A stretch of 40,000 nucleotides of DNA from Cryptomeria japonica. Taxonomy: Eukaryota > Streptophyta > Pinopsida > Cupressales > Cupressaceae. Within the stretch, counting starts at the first letter, position 1. Every line of letters starts with the position of its first letter. The stretch covers positions 20,001 to 60,000 of the forward strand of contig NW_026729306.1 of NCBI RefSeq assembly GCF_030272615.1, written 5' to 3'. The translations under genes were made by a program, and so were the position numbers. Below are positions 21,567-32,688 of the stretch, piece by piece. The notes under the pieces were generated by a model, which was not told where the DNA came from, did not search any database, and worked only from the letters and a program-made list of their open reading frames with translations.

Positions 21567-24500
21567 TTGGTGCGCACAACTTGCCTGGGCTGCACACCAG
21601 GGCGGGCTCAAGATGGCACCCGCGTTCCGTTTTTTTCACTATCTTTCAAAACGGAAATTTTAAAATCTCATTTTTTTCTTTTTTTTGCCTTTTCTGGAAA
21701 TTAGTGAAGGCAGCGCATCAAAGGTGCGCAATGCTGGTGCGAACCCGGGAGCGCTCCGATGTGTGCTCCAAGGTGCGGCGTGCACGAAGTCCGAGCCCGG
21801 TTTGCCCCGGGTGCGCACCTCGCGTGCACCTTCGCCGGGGTGAGCACCTTGGCTGGGTTGCGCGCCCTGGTGCGTACCAAGGAGCGCTCTGAAGTGTGCT
21901 CCAAGGTGCGGCGTGCACGAAGTCGGAGCCCGGTTTGCCCCGGGTGTGCACCTCGGGTGCGCACCTCGCGTGCACCTTCGCTGCGGTGGGCACCTTGGCT
22001 GGGTTGCGCGCCTTGGTGGGCACCATGCAGTGCACGAAGTCGGAGCCCGGTTTGCCCCGGGCGCGCACCTCCGCCAGGGTGGGCACCTTGGTGCGCACAA
22101 CTTGCCTGGGCTGCGCATCAGGAAGGGCTCAAGATGGCACCCGCGTTCCGTTTTTTTCACTATCTTTCAGAACGGAAATTTTAAAATATCGTTTTTTTTT
22201 GCCTTTTCTGGAAATTAGTGAAGGCAGCGCATCAAAGGTGCGCAACGCTGGTGCGAACCTGGGAGCGCTCCGATGTGTGCTCCAAGGTGCGGCGTGCACG
22301 AAGTCGGAGCCCGGTTTGCCCCGGGTGCGCCCTGGTGGGCACCATGGTGCGCACCAAGGAGCGCTCCGAAGTGTGCTCCAAGGTGCGGCCTGCACGAAGT
22401 CGGAGCCCGGTTTGCCCCGGGTGTGCACCTCGGGTGGGCACCTTGGTGCGCATGCCTTGCCTGGGCTGCGCACCAGGGCGGGCTCAAGATGGCACCCGCG
22501 TTCCTTTTTTTTCACTATCTTTCAAAACGGAAATTTTAAAATCTCATTTTTTTTTGCCTTTTTCTGGAAATTAGTGAAGGCAGCGCATCAAAGGTGCGCA
22601 CCTCGCTGCCCACCACGGTGCGCAACGCCGGTGGGCACCCGGGAGTGCTTCGAAGTGTGCTCCAAGGTGCTGCGTGCACGTTGTCGGAGCCCGGTTTGCC
22701 CCGGGTGCGCACCTCGCGTGCACCTTCGTCGGGGTGGGCACCTTGGCTTGGTTTGCCCCGGCTGCGCTCCGAAGCGGGGTTATTGGAGCGCCGCCTCTTT
22801 TTTTGTCGGAGCGTTTGGTGGGGTTTCTCGCATTGGCTCTTCCGAGGCCCGGTTGCCACCCTGGCGCGCACGAAGTCGGAAGTAGGGTTAATTGCCCGGG
22901 TGCGCACCTTTGCCAGGGTGGCACCTTACCTGGGCTGCGCACCAGGGCGGGCTCAAGATGGCACGCGCGTTCCGTTTTTTTCACTATCTTTCAAAACGGA
23001 AATTTTAAAATCTCCTTTTTTTTTTGCCTTTTCTGGAAATTAGTGAAGGCAGCGCATCAAAGGTGCGCACCTCGCTGCCCACCTTGGTGTGCTCTGAGGT
23101 GCGCACCCGGGAGCGCTACGAAGTGTGCTCCAAGGTGCGGCGTGCACGTTGTCGGAGCCCGGTTTGCCCCGGGTGCGCACCTCGCCTGCACCTTGGCCGG
23201 GGTGGGCACCTTGGCTGGGTTTGCCCAGGGTGCGCTCCGAAGCGGGGTTACTGGAGCGCCCCCTCTTTTTTTGTCAGAGAGTTTGGTGGGGTTTCTCGCA
23301 TTGGCTCTTCCCAGGCCCGGTTGTTGGGTGCGCTCCCACCCTGGCGCGCGCGAAGTTGGAAGTTGGGTTAATTGCCCGGGCGCGCACCTTCGCCAGGGTG
23401 GGCACCTTGGTGCGCAAACCTTGGCTGGGCTGCGCACCAGGGCGGGCTCAAGATGGCACCAGCATTCCCTTTTTCTCACTATCTTTCAAAACGGAAATTT
23501 TAAAATCTCATTTTTTTTTTGCCTTTTATGGAAATTAGTGAAGGCATCGCATCAAAGGTGCGCACCTCGCTGCCCACCTTGGTGTGCTCCGAGGTGCCCA
23601 CCACGGTGCGCAACGCCGGTGCGAACCCGGGAGCGCCCCGATGTGTGCTCCAAGGTGCGGCGTGCACGAAGTCGGACCCCGGTTTGCCCCGGGTGCGCAC
23701 CTCGCGTGCACCTTGGTGCGCACACCTTGGCTGGGTTGCGCGGCCTGGTGGGCACCATGGTGCGCACCAAGGAGCGCTCCGAAGTGTGCTCCAAGGTGCG
23801 GCGTGCACGAAGTCGGAGCCCGGTTTGCCCCGGGTGCGCACCTTCGCCGCGGTGGGCACCATGGCGTGCACGAAGTCGGAGCCCGGTTTGCCCCGGGTGC
23901 GCACCTCGCGTGCACCTTCGCCGGGGTGGGCACCTCGGCTGGGTTGCGCGCCCTGGTGCGCACCAAGGAGCGCTCTGAAGTGTGCTCCAAGGTGCGGCGT
24001 GCACGAAGTCGGAGCCCGGTTTGCCCCGGGTGTGCACCTCGCGTGCACCTTCGCTGCGGTGGGCACCTTGGCTGGGTTGCGCGCCTTGGTGGGCACCATG
24101 CAGTGCACGAAGTCGGAGCCCGGTTTGCCCCGGGCGCGCACCTCCGCCAGGGTGGGCACCTTGGTGCGCACAACTTGCCTGGGCTGCGCACCAGGAAGGG
24201 CTCAAGATGGCACCCGCGTTCCGTTTTTTTCACTATCTTTCAGAACGGAAATTTTAAAATATCGTTTTTTTTTGCCTTTTCTGGAAATTAGTGAAGGCAG
24301 CGCATCAAAGGTGCGCAACGCTGGTGCGAACCTGGGAGCGCTCCGATGTGTGCTCCAAGGTGCGGCGTGCACGAAGTCGGACCCCGGTTTGCCCCGGGTG
24401 CGCACCTCGCGTGCACCTTGGTGCGCACACCTTGGCTGGGTTGCGCGCCCTGGTGGGCACCATGGTGCGCACCAAGGAGCGCTCCGAAGTGTGCTCCAAG

Positions 24501-27500
24501 GTGCGGCGTGCACGAAGTCGGAGCCCGGTTTGCCCCGGGTGCGCACCTCGCGTGCACCTTCGCCGCGGTGGGCACCATGGCGTGCACGAAGTCGGAGCCC
24601 GGTTTGCCCCGGGTGCGCACCTCGCGTGCACCTTCGCCGGGGTGGGCACCTTGGTGTGCAGACCTTGGCTGGGTTGCGCGCCCTGGTGGGCACCATGGTG
24701 CGCACCAAGGAGCGCTCCGAAGTGTGCTCCAAGGTGCGGCCTGCACGAAGTCGGAGCCCGGTTTGCCCCGGGTGTGCACCTCGGGTGGGCACCTTGGTGC
24801 GCATGCCTTGCCTGGGCTGCGCACCAGGGCGGGCTCAAGATGGCACCCGCGTTCCTTTTTTTTCACTATCTTTCAAAACGGAAATTTTAAAATCTCATTT
24901 TTTTTTGCCTTTTTCTGGAAATTAGTGAAGGCAGCGCATCAAAGGTGCGCACCTCGCTGCCCACCACGGTGCGCAACGCCGGTGGGCACCCGGGAGTGCT
25001 TCGAAGTGTGCTCCAAGGTGCTGCGTGCACGTTGTCGGAGCCCGGTTTGCCCCGGGTGCGCACCTCGCGTGCACCTTCGTCGGGGTGGGCACCTTGGCTG
25101 GGTTTGCCCCGGCTGCGCTCCGAAGCGGGGTTATTGGAGCGCCGCCTCTTTTTTTGTCGGAGCGTTTGGTGGGGTTTCTCGCATTGGCTCTTCCGAGGCC
25201 CGGTTGCCACCCTGGCGCGCACGAAGTCGGAAGTAGGGTTAATTGCCCGGGTGCGCACCTTTGCCAGGGTGGGCACCTTACCTGGGCTGCGCACCAGGGC
25301 GGGCTCAAGATGGCACGCGCGTTCCGTTTTTTTCACTATCTTTCAAAACGGAAATTTTAAAATCTCCTTTTTTTTTTGCCTTTTCTGGAAATTAGTGAAG
25401 GCAGCGCATCAAAGGTGCGCACCTCGCTGCCCACCTTGGTGTGCTCTGAGGTGCGCACCCGGGAGCGCTACGAAGTGTGCTCCAAGGTGCGGCGTGCACG
25501 TTGTCGGAGCCCGGTTTGCCCCGGGTGCGCACCTCGCCTGCACCTTGGCCGGGGTGGGCACCTTGGCTGGGTTTGCCCAGGGTGCGCTCCGAAGCGGGGT
25601 TACTGGAGCGCCCCCTCTTTTTTTGTCAGAGCGTTTGGTGGGGTTTCTCGCATTGGCTCTTCCCAGGCCCGGTTGTTGGGTGCGCTCCCACCCTGGCGCG
25701 CGCGAAGTTGGAAGTTGGGTTAATTGCCCGGGCGCGCACCTTCGCCAGGGTGGGCACCTTGGTGCGCACACCTTGGCTGGGCTGCGCACCAGGGCGGGCT
25801 CAAGATGGCACCAGCATTCCCTTTTTCTCACTATCTTTCAAAACGGAAATTTTAAAATCTCGTTTTTTTTTTGCCTTTTATGGAAATTAGTGAAGGCATC
25901 GCATCAAAGGTGCGCACCTCGCTGCCCACCTTGGTGTGCTCCGAGGTGCCCACCACGGTGCGCAACGCCGGTGCGAACCCGGGAGCGCCCCGATGTGTGC
26001 TCCAAGGTGCGGCGTGCACGAAGTCGGACCCCGGTTTGCCCCGGGTGCGCACCTCGCGTGCACCTTGGTGCGCACACCTTGGCTGGGTTGCGCGGCCTGG
26101 TGGGCACCATGGTGCGCACCAAGGAGCGCTCCGAAGTGTGCTCCAAGGTGCGGCGTGCACGAAGTCGGAGCCCGGTTTGCCCCGGGTACGCACCTCGCGT
26201 GCACCTTCGCCGGGGTGGGCACCTCGGCTGGGTTGCGCGCCCTGGTGCGCACCAAGGAGCGCTCCGAAGTGTGCTCCAAGGTGCGGCGTGCACGAAGTCG
26301 GAGCCCGGTTTGCCCCGGGTGCGCACCTTCGCCGCGGTGCGCACCATGGCGTGCACGAAGTCGGAGCCCGGTTTGCCCCGGGTGCGCACCTCGCGTGCAC
26401 CTTCGGCGGGGTTGCGCGCCCTGGTGGGCACCATGGTGCGCACCAAGGAGCGCTCCGAAGTGTGCTCCAAGGTGCGGCGTGCACGAAGTCGGAGCCCGGT
26501 TTGCCCCGGGTGCGCACCTCGCGTGCACCTTCGGCGGGGTTGCGCGCCCTGGTGGGCACCATGGTGCGCACCAAGGAGCGCTCCGAAGTGTGCTCCAAGG
26601 TGCGGCGTGCACGAAGTCGGAGCCCGGTTTGCCCCGGGTGCGCACCTCACGTGCACCTTCGCCGCGGTGGGCACCATGGCGTGCACGAAGTCGGAGCCCG
26701 GTTTGCCCCGGGTGCGCACCTCGCGTGCACCTTCGCCGGGGTGGGCACCTCGGCTGGGTTGCGCGCCCTGGTGCGCACCAAGGAGCGCTCCGAAGTGTGC
26801 TCCAAGGTGCGGCGTGCACGAAGTCGGAGCCCGGTTTGCCCCGGGTGCGCACCTCGCGTGCACCTTCGCCAGGGTGGGCACCTCGGTGCGCACACCTTCT
26901 CAATGTTTTCTTGCCTTTTCTGGAAATTGGTGAAGGCAGCGCATCAAAGGTGCGCACCTCGGTGTGCTCCGAGGTGCGAACCCGAGAGCGCTCCGAGGTG
27001 CCCACGAAGTCGAAAGTCGGGTTAATTGCATTGTTTTCCCCGGGTGCGCTCCGAGGTGCGCAACATCGGCGCGCACCAAGGAGGGCTCCGAAGTGTGCTC
27101 CAAGGTGCGCACGATGGCGTGCACCTCTGGTGCGCACGATTCGGAGCTCGGTTTGACCGGGGTGCGCACACCTTGGCTGGGTTGCGCACCTTTTGTGCGC
27201 TCCAAGGTGCGCACGAAGTCGGAGCTCGGTTTGCCCCGGGTGCGCACCTTCGCCAGGGTGCGCACCTTGATGCGCACGCCTTGGCTGGGCTGCGCACCTT
27301 GGTGGGCGCCATGGTGCGCACCTTTCGTGCGCTCCAAGGTGCGCACGAAGTCGGAGCTCGGTTTGCCCCGGGTGCGCACCTTGGTGGGCGCCATGGTGCA
27401 CTCCGAGGTGCCCAAGATTGGTGCGCACCAAGGAGCGCTCCGAAGTGCGCTCCAAGGTGCGCGCGAAGTCGAAAGTTGGGTTAATTGTCCGGTTTGCCTC

Positions 27501-28103
27501 GGGTGCGCACCTTGCGTGCACCTTCGCCAGGGTGGGCGCCTTGGTGCGCACACCTTGGCTGGGCTGCGCACACCTTGGCACCCGCGTTTCCTTCATTTTA
27601 AATTTTTTTTTTTTACAATCTCTCAAGTGGGAAATTCTATAATCTCAACTTTTTTTGCCTTTTCAGGAAACTTTTGAATGGAGCGCATCATTGGTGCGCT
27701 CCGAAGTGTGCTCCAAAGCTCTCTCCAGCTGCGTGCACCTGCCCCGGCCGCGCACCCGGCCCCGCCCAGCTTCGCTCACCTGTCCCGGGCGTCTGGTGCG
27801 GAACCTTAGAGTAAGAAACATCACCGTGCACCTTGGCCAACGTGCGCGACTCGACCGAGCGCGCACTGGCCGAGGTGCACACCGATTTCACCTGGGTGCG
27901 CGCGCAGCACCTCGGGCGCACCGGGGTGCGCGCACAACGCCCGGGTTGCACCGTGGCCTGTGTGCTCGGGGCGCCTCGGGTGCGCGCTCGGTGTCGCCCC
28001 CCGCGCGCGCGGTAGTGCGGGCAGCGCACCCCGGCCCGGCCCGGCCCCGACGAGAACGCAAACGGGCAAAAGGTTTATTCAAATAGCATTGCGACGCCCG
28101 GCG

Positions 28104-28116
28104 AAAAACTAAAAAA
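28104..28116 (-). terminator. Pol III terminator of 5S copy 4
   Basis: A double T-run on the minus strand directly after the gene, unchanged from the other copies. Confidence 0.9.
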
Positions 28117-28234
28117 GGGTGCAACACCGGGACTTCCCGGGAGGTCACCCATCCCAGTACTACTCCGGCCCAAGCGCGCTTAACTGCGGAGTTCTGATGG
28201 GATCCGGTGCACTAATGCTGGTATGATCGCACCC
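28117..28234 (-). rRNA. 5S ribosomal RNA gene, copy 4, with one substitution
   Basis: This full-length gene differs from copies 1-3 only at gene position 19 (plus-strand base 28216, T in place of C), which turns G into A. By the standard plant 5S fold I place position 19 opposite C59 in helix II, so the change replaces a G-C pair with A-C. The internal promoter boxes and terminator are intact, so it should be transcribed, but the product may be slightly less stable. It is the copy nearest the array edge, where homogenisation is expected to be weaker. Position 19 is A in the usual plant 5S, but there position 59 is U, so here it is a mismatch and not a simple reversion. Confidence 0.96.
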
Positions 28235-28967
28235 GTTATGAGCTTGTCGCAGTGTGTACTTAGCAAACCGCGACCCACGTGCGAATCCACCCCGGCCACC
28301 CACCCCCGTCGAGGTGCACACCCTCCCTCGCGAAGTGCGCCCCGTTCGCCAAGTGTGAGCCCTGCCCGGGTGCGCGCACCTTGCTAGGGCGTCGGGTGTG
28401 CACCCGGCCCGGCCTACGTGCGTGCACCTGGAGGGGGCGTCGTGTGCGTGCAGTGTCCCGTCTGCAACGCGGTGCCCACACACCACCTCGGGCGCAACGA
28501 CCTGCGCTCACATGTGGGCCGAGTGCACCTTGGTGCATGTTCGGGGCGCCTCGGGTGCACGCTCGATCTTGCCCCGGTGCACCAAGGCGCTCGGTTTGCC
28601 CCGGGTGCGCACTTGGTGCAAGGTGGGCACCCAAAATAGGGATCAAGCACCAAAACACAAGTTTCGGGATGCAAAATGGGACCCAAGGACCACAAATGCG
28701 TTCCAAGACCCATGATGGGTCCACGAGAACAAAAATGTGTTCCGAGACTTAATAAACAAATATTGGGTTTTAGGAGAAGAAACATGCTCTGATGCCCAAA
28801 ACGAGAATCGACCCCGAAAAGGCCACAGGCCAAAAGTGGGATGCGAGACAAAAAAAAATGGGACCCGAGGACCAAAATTGGGTTCCCAGGTCGAAGACAG
28901 GGCAACCGGACAAGAAACGACCTCTAAGGCTCGAAATGAGTCCCGACGACTAAAACTTGACAAGAAG

Positions 28968-30690
28968 CACCCATCAGGCACCCAACTCGACACCCATGGG
29001 ATGCCGACCCACCCGGGCTTCCACCTAGCACACCTTGGCACCCACCCACCCTCGCACCCAACCTCGCACCCAACTTAGCACCTTTGAACCCACATTGGCA
29101 CTCACCCTGACCCTGGCACCTTGGAACCCACATTGGCACTCACCTTGACCCTGGCACCCACCTTTGCACTCACCTTGGGACCCACCCTGGCTCCCACCTC
29201 GGCACCCACCCAGACACCCACCTTGGTTCCTTGGCACCCACCTTGGATCCTTGGCACCCACCTCGACACCCACCTTGGCACGCAACTTGGCTACTTGCCA
29301 CCCACCTTGGCTCCTTGACGCCCACCCCGACAACCACCCCGTGACCTACCCTGGCTAGGGTTGGTGCACACCCACCCTGGTGCCCACCTTGGCACCCACC
29401 CTATGACCCACCTTGGCACGCACCTTAGTACCCACCCCGTTACCCACCCTAGGACCCACCCCGTGACCCACCTTGGCCAGGGTGGGTGCACCCACCCTGG
29501 TGCCCACCTTGGCACCCACCCATCCTAGCACCCAGCCTGTGACCGGGCTTGGAACCCAACCTTGCACCCGCACCCGTCTTGGCCAGTGTGGGTGCGCACC
29601 CATCCTGGCACCCACGTTGTGACACACCCTTTAACCCACGCACCCTAGCACCCACGTTGGCACCCACCTTGGAACCCAACCTAGCAACTTGGCACCCACC
29701 CCGTGACCCACCTTGGCATCCACCATAGCAGTCGCCGACTTGGCACCCACCTCGGCACCCACCTTGACACTTGTGGACCCACCTTGCCACTCACCCTAGC
29801 ATCGACCCATCCTAGCACCCACCCTGGCACCTTTGCACCCTAGCACTCACCCATCCTAGCACCTAACCTGTGACCCACCTTGACACTCACCCTCGCACCC
29901 ACCTTGGAACCCAACCTAGCACCCACCCACCCTGACACCAACCCTAGCACCTACCCACCCTTGCACCCACCCTGTGACCCATCTTGGCACCCACCCATCC
30001 TACCACTCAACCTATCACCCACCTTCTCACCCACCTTGGCATCCACCTTAGCACCCACCCACACTGGCACCTTGGCACCCACCTCGGGCAAGGTGGGTGC
30101 ACACCCACCCTGGCACCCAATTTAGAACCCACCGAGCATGTTACCCACCTTGGCACCCACATTGCAGCCCACCCTAGTACCCACCCTATGACCCACATTG
30201 GCATCCACACCCTAGCACCCAGGCACCTCGACACCCGCCTTGACACCCACCCTAGCACTGAACCTGTGACCCACCTTGGAACTCACCCTAGAACCCACCC
30301 ACCCTGTGAACCACCTTGGCATCCACCTTAGCACCCACCCACCTTGGCACCCACTCTAGCACTCACCCATCCTAACACCCAACTTGTTACCCACCTTGGC
30401 ACCCGCCCTCGCGTCCACCTTGAAACCCACCCTAGCACCCACCCACGCAGGAGCCCACCTTGGCACCCAACCTAACACCCACGCATCCTGGCACCCAACT
30501 TGTGACCCACCTTGGAACCCACCCTAGTACCCACCTTTGAACCCACTATATCACCAACCCACCTTGGCACCCACCCTATGACCCTCTTTGGAATCCACCC
30601 TAGCACGCACCCACCCTGGCACCCACCATGGAGCGCACCCTAGCACCCACCCACCTCGGCACGCACCTCAACACCCACCTTGGTGTGCGC
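28968..30690. repeat. C-rich minisatellite, extended copy at the array edge
   Basis: The first ~520 bp match the other copies. From about 29487 it runs on for another 1.2 kb of more degenerate CACCCACC, CCCTAGCACC and TGTGACCCACC units not seen in units 1-3. It separates the 5S array from the Pol I promoter region. No gene is present. Confidence 0.9.
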
Positions 30691-30860
30691 ACTGCGCCAA
30701 CCTCTCAAAGACCCTATGTGGTGCGCTCCAAAGTGTACACCTTTGGTGCGCTCCAAGGTGCGCACCTTTGGTGCACACCGAGGTGCACACCAAAGTGTGC
30801 ACCGAGGTGAGCACCAAAGTGCACTCCAGGGTGCACACCAAGGCGTGCACCTTTGGTGCG
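30691..30860. repeat. GTGC-rich transition segment
   Basis: Short repeats of GGTGCGCTCCAAGG, GTGCACACCGAGG and GCACCTTTGG. These resemble the GC-rich array modules but have CTTTGG in place of CTTGG. The segment bridges the minisatellite and the first promoter repeat. No gene is seen. Confidence 0.7.
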
Positions 30861-30932
30861 GTCAATGCAAACGAATTCGGAAGTTGGGGTCGATGTCCTA
30901 ATCGCTGCTGCAGACTACACGTATGAGAATCG

Positions 30933-30957
30933 GACAAATAGCTTTATATAGGGGAGG
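30933..30957 (+). promoter_or_regulatory. Pol I core promoter-like motif P1
   Basis: GACAAATAGC followed by TATATAGGGGAGG, core at 30945-30954. P1 has one extra T before TATATA compared with all others, so upstream spacing is 1 bp longer. Plant Pol I genes start within TATATA(A/G)GGGG. Confidence 0.7.
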
Positions 30958-31090
30958 TGTTGCGTTTGATGGGTCGACTCCCCTGGTTGTGTGCACTGCA
31001 CCAACTTCAAAGACCCTGTCTTGTTTAAGAAGTCAAAAGTTGGGGTGGATGTCCTAATCATTGCTGCAGTCTACACATGTATGAGAATCA

Positions 31091-31114
31091 GACAAATAGC
31101 TTATATAGGGGAGG
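31091..31114 (+). promoter_or_regulatory. Pol I core promoter-like motif P2
   Basis: The consensus GACAAATAGCT plus TATATAGGGGAGG, core at 31102-31111, followed by an intact hairpin at 31142-31163. Confidence 0.75.
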
Positions 31115-31310
31115 TGTTGCATTCGGTGGGTTGACTCCCCTGGTTGTGCGCACTGCGCCAACCTCAAAGACCCCGCATAGCAGAAGAAGTCGGAAGTCGG
31201 ATTTTGGTGAGCACCAAGGCGTGCACCTTTGGTGCGGTCAACGCAGACGAATTCAGAAGTTGGGGTGGATGTCCTAATCGTTGTTGCAGGCTACACATGT
31301 ATGAGAATCA

Positions 31311-31334
31311 GACAAATAGCTTATATAGGGGAGG
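31311..31334 (+). promoter_or_regulatory. Pol I core promoter-like motif P3
   Basis: The consensus motif with core at 31322-31331. The downstream stem reads CTCCCT and so has one wobble against GGGGAG. Confidence 0.75.
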
Positions 31335-31467
31335 TGTTGGGTTTGATGGGTCAACTCCCTTGGTTGTGCGCATTACGCCAACCTCAAAGACCTTGTTTTC
31401 GTTAAGAAGTCAAAAGTTGGGGTCAATGTCCTAATGGCTCCTGCAGGCTACACATGTATGAGAATCG

Positions 31468-31491
31468 GACAAATAGCTTATATAGGGGAGG
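31468..31491 (+). promoter_or_regulatory. Pol I core promoter-like motif P4
   Basis: The consensus motif, core at 31479-31488, 157 bp after P3. Confidence 0.75.
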
Positions 31492-31624
31492 TGTTGGGTT
31501 TGATGGGTCGACTCCCCTGGTTGTGCGCATTACGTCAACCTCAAAGACCTTGTTTTCGTTAAGAAGTCAAAAGTTGGGGTCGATGTCCTAATTGCTCCTG
31601 TAGACTACACATGTATGAGAATCA

Positions 31625-31648
31625 GACAAATAGCTTATATAGGGGAGG
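31625..31648 (+). promoter_or_regulatory. Pol I core promoter-like motif P5
   Basis: The consensus motif, core at 31636-31645. Its second downstream hairpin (AGTTGTTCGC/ACACCAACC) is the weakest of the series. Confidence 0.75.
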
Positions 31649-31781
31649 TGTTGGGTTTGATGGGTTGACTCCCCTAGTTGTTCGCATTACACCAACCTCA
31701 AAGACCTTGTTTTCGTTTAGAAGCCGAAAGTTGGGGTCGATGTCCTAATTGCTCCTGCAGGCTACGCATGTATGAGAATCA

Positions 31782-31805
31782 GACAAATAGCTTATATAGG
31801 GGAGG
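31782..31805 (+). promoter_or_regulatory. Pol I core promoter-like motif P6
   Basis: The consensus motif, core at 31793-31802. Both downstream hairpins are intact (GGGGAG 31799-31804 with CTCCCC 31826-31831; second hairpin 31833-31854). Confidence 0.75.
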
Positions 31806-31936
31806 TGTTGGGTTTGATGGGTCGACTCCCCTGGTTGTGCGCATTGCGCCAACCTCAAAGACCCTGCATTGCGGATGAAGTCGAAAGTCAGAGTTTGGTG
31901 TGCTACAAGGTGTGGTCGAAGGTGCTCACCTAGGTG

Positions 31937-32566
31937 TGCACCTTTGGAGCACAGGAAAAGTGCCCTCCAAAAGTGCGCACCTTTGGAGTGCACAAAAGTG
32001 CCCTCCAAAAGTGCGCACCTTTGGAGCGCAGAAAAGTGCCCTCCAAAAAGTGCCCTCCAAAAGTGCGCACCTTTGGAGCGCAGAAAAGTGCCCTCCAAAA
32101 AGTGCCCTCCAAAAGTGCGCACCTTTGGAGCGCAGAAAAGTGCCCTCCAAAAAGTGCCCTCCAAAAGTGCGCACCTTTGGAGCGCAGAAAAGTGCCCTCC
32201 AAAAAGTGCCCTCCAAAAGTGCGCACCTTTGGAGCGCAGAAAAGTGCCCTCCAAAAAGTGCCCTCCAAAAGTGCGCACCTTTGGAGCGCAGAAAAGTGCC
32301 CTCCAAAAAGTGCCCTCCAAAAGTGCGCACCTTTGGAGCGCAGAAAAGTGCCCTCCAAAAAGTGCCCTCCAAAAGTGCGCACCTTTGGAGCGCAGAAAAG
32401 TGCCCTCCAAAAAGTGCCCTCCAAAAGTGCGCACCTTTGGAGCGCAGAAAAGTGCCCTCCAAAAAGTGCCCTCCAAAAGTGCGCACCTTTGGAGCGCAGA
32501 AAAGTGCCCTCCAAAAGTGCGCACCTTTGGAGCGCACAAAAGTGCCCTCCAAAAGTGCGCACTTTT
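31937..32566. repeat. 52-bp minisatellite
   Basis: Tandem 52-bp units made of GTGCGCACCTTTGGAGCGCA followed by GAAAAGTGCCCTCC and AAAAAGTGCCCTCCAAAA. Phase starts at 32063, 32115 and so on; units are almost identical, with shorter edge variants at both ends. The array interrupts the promoter series between P6 and P7. Because the repeat has no stop codon in several frames, it yields long lysine- and serine-rich open frames that are not genes. Confidence 0.93.
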
Positions 32567-32664
32567 GGTGCGCACCAAGGCGCTGGTTCGGTCGTTGCAG
32601 GCGAGTTCGGAAGTTGGGGTCGATGTCCTGAGCGGAGGTGCAAACTACACAGGTGTCGGAATCG

Positions 32665-32688
32665 GACAAATAGCTTATATAGGGGAGG
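32665..32688 (+). promoter_or_regulatory. Pol I core promoter-like motif P7
   Basis: The consensus motif, core at 32676-32685, second hairpin at 32716-32737. Confidence 0.75.

Larger units (their letters stand above)
13788..21710. repeat. Unit 3, complete 7923-bp unit
   Basis: The unit has the same order and lengths as unit 2, with every landmark shifted by 7923: chimeric E1/A2 at 15622, 5S at 20193-20310, minisatellite at 21044-21566. Only isolated substitutions separate it from unit 2. One of them is the A-type CTCTGAAG near 18206 inside module E2, where units 2 and 4 have CTCCGAAG; this looks like a small gene-conversion tract. Confidence 0.93.
1..29486. repeat. Higher-order tandem array of ~7.92-kb 5S-containing spacer units
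   Basis: Landmarks recur at exactly 7923 bp: the 5S gene begins at 4347, 12270 and 20193, and at 28117 in the fourth unit, which carries one extra C near 28000. Module A heads lie at 1, 5865, 13788 and 21711. Units are nearly identical by eye, with only scattered substitutions, so homogenisation is recent or ongoing. Private differences (the extra C, a base change in 5S copy 4, a shorter unit 1) argue that these are real separate copies. Dense CpG and GCGC are retained throughout. The array ends at about 29486, where the minisatellite runs on instead of returning to module A. Confidence 0.95.
21711..29486. repeat. Unit 4, last unit at the right array edge
   Basis: This unit is collinear with units 2 and 3, including the doubled A-E series, and has a 5S gene at 28117-28234. 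A single extra C in the C-run near 28000 shifts later landmarks by one base. At about 29486, after GGCCAGGGTGGGTGC, units 1-3 return to module A but this unit continues into further C-rich minisatellite. That point is therefore the array boundary. Its 5S copy carries a substitution absent from the other three. Confidence 0.92.
30861..31873 (+). repeat. 157-bp promoter-bearing tandem repeats (P1-P6)
   Basis: Promoter cores start at 30945, 31102, 31322, 31479, 31636 and 31793, giving spacings of 157, 220, 157, 157 and 157. The 220 interval contains a 63-bp insertion of GTGC-rich sequence (GCACCAAGGCGTGCACC near 31211). Each unit holds the promoter, a GGGGAG/CTCCCC stem, a second hairpin (GGTTG...CAACC), CCTCAAAGACC, AAAAGTTGGGGT and the next upstream sequence. 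These resemble the duplicated spacer promoters of other plant rDNA spacers. Confidence 0.9.

Noticed and set aside
1-29486. Long overlapping open frames on both strands (up to about 660 codons)
   Set aside because: They overlap in many frames at once, consist of Ala/Arg/Gly/His/Cys-rich low-complexity repeats, recur at 7923-bp spacing with the DNA repeat, and simply reflect GC-rich palindromic sequence with few stop codons. No protein family is recognisable.
29487-30690. Interstitial telomeric repeats (CCCTA-containing stretches)
   Set aside because: CCCTAGCACC occurs, but there is no run of CCCTAAA. The units belong to the CACCCACC minisatellite.
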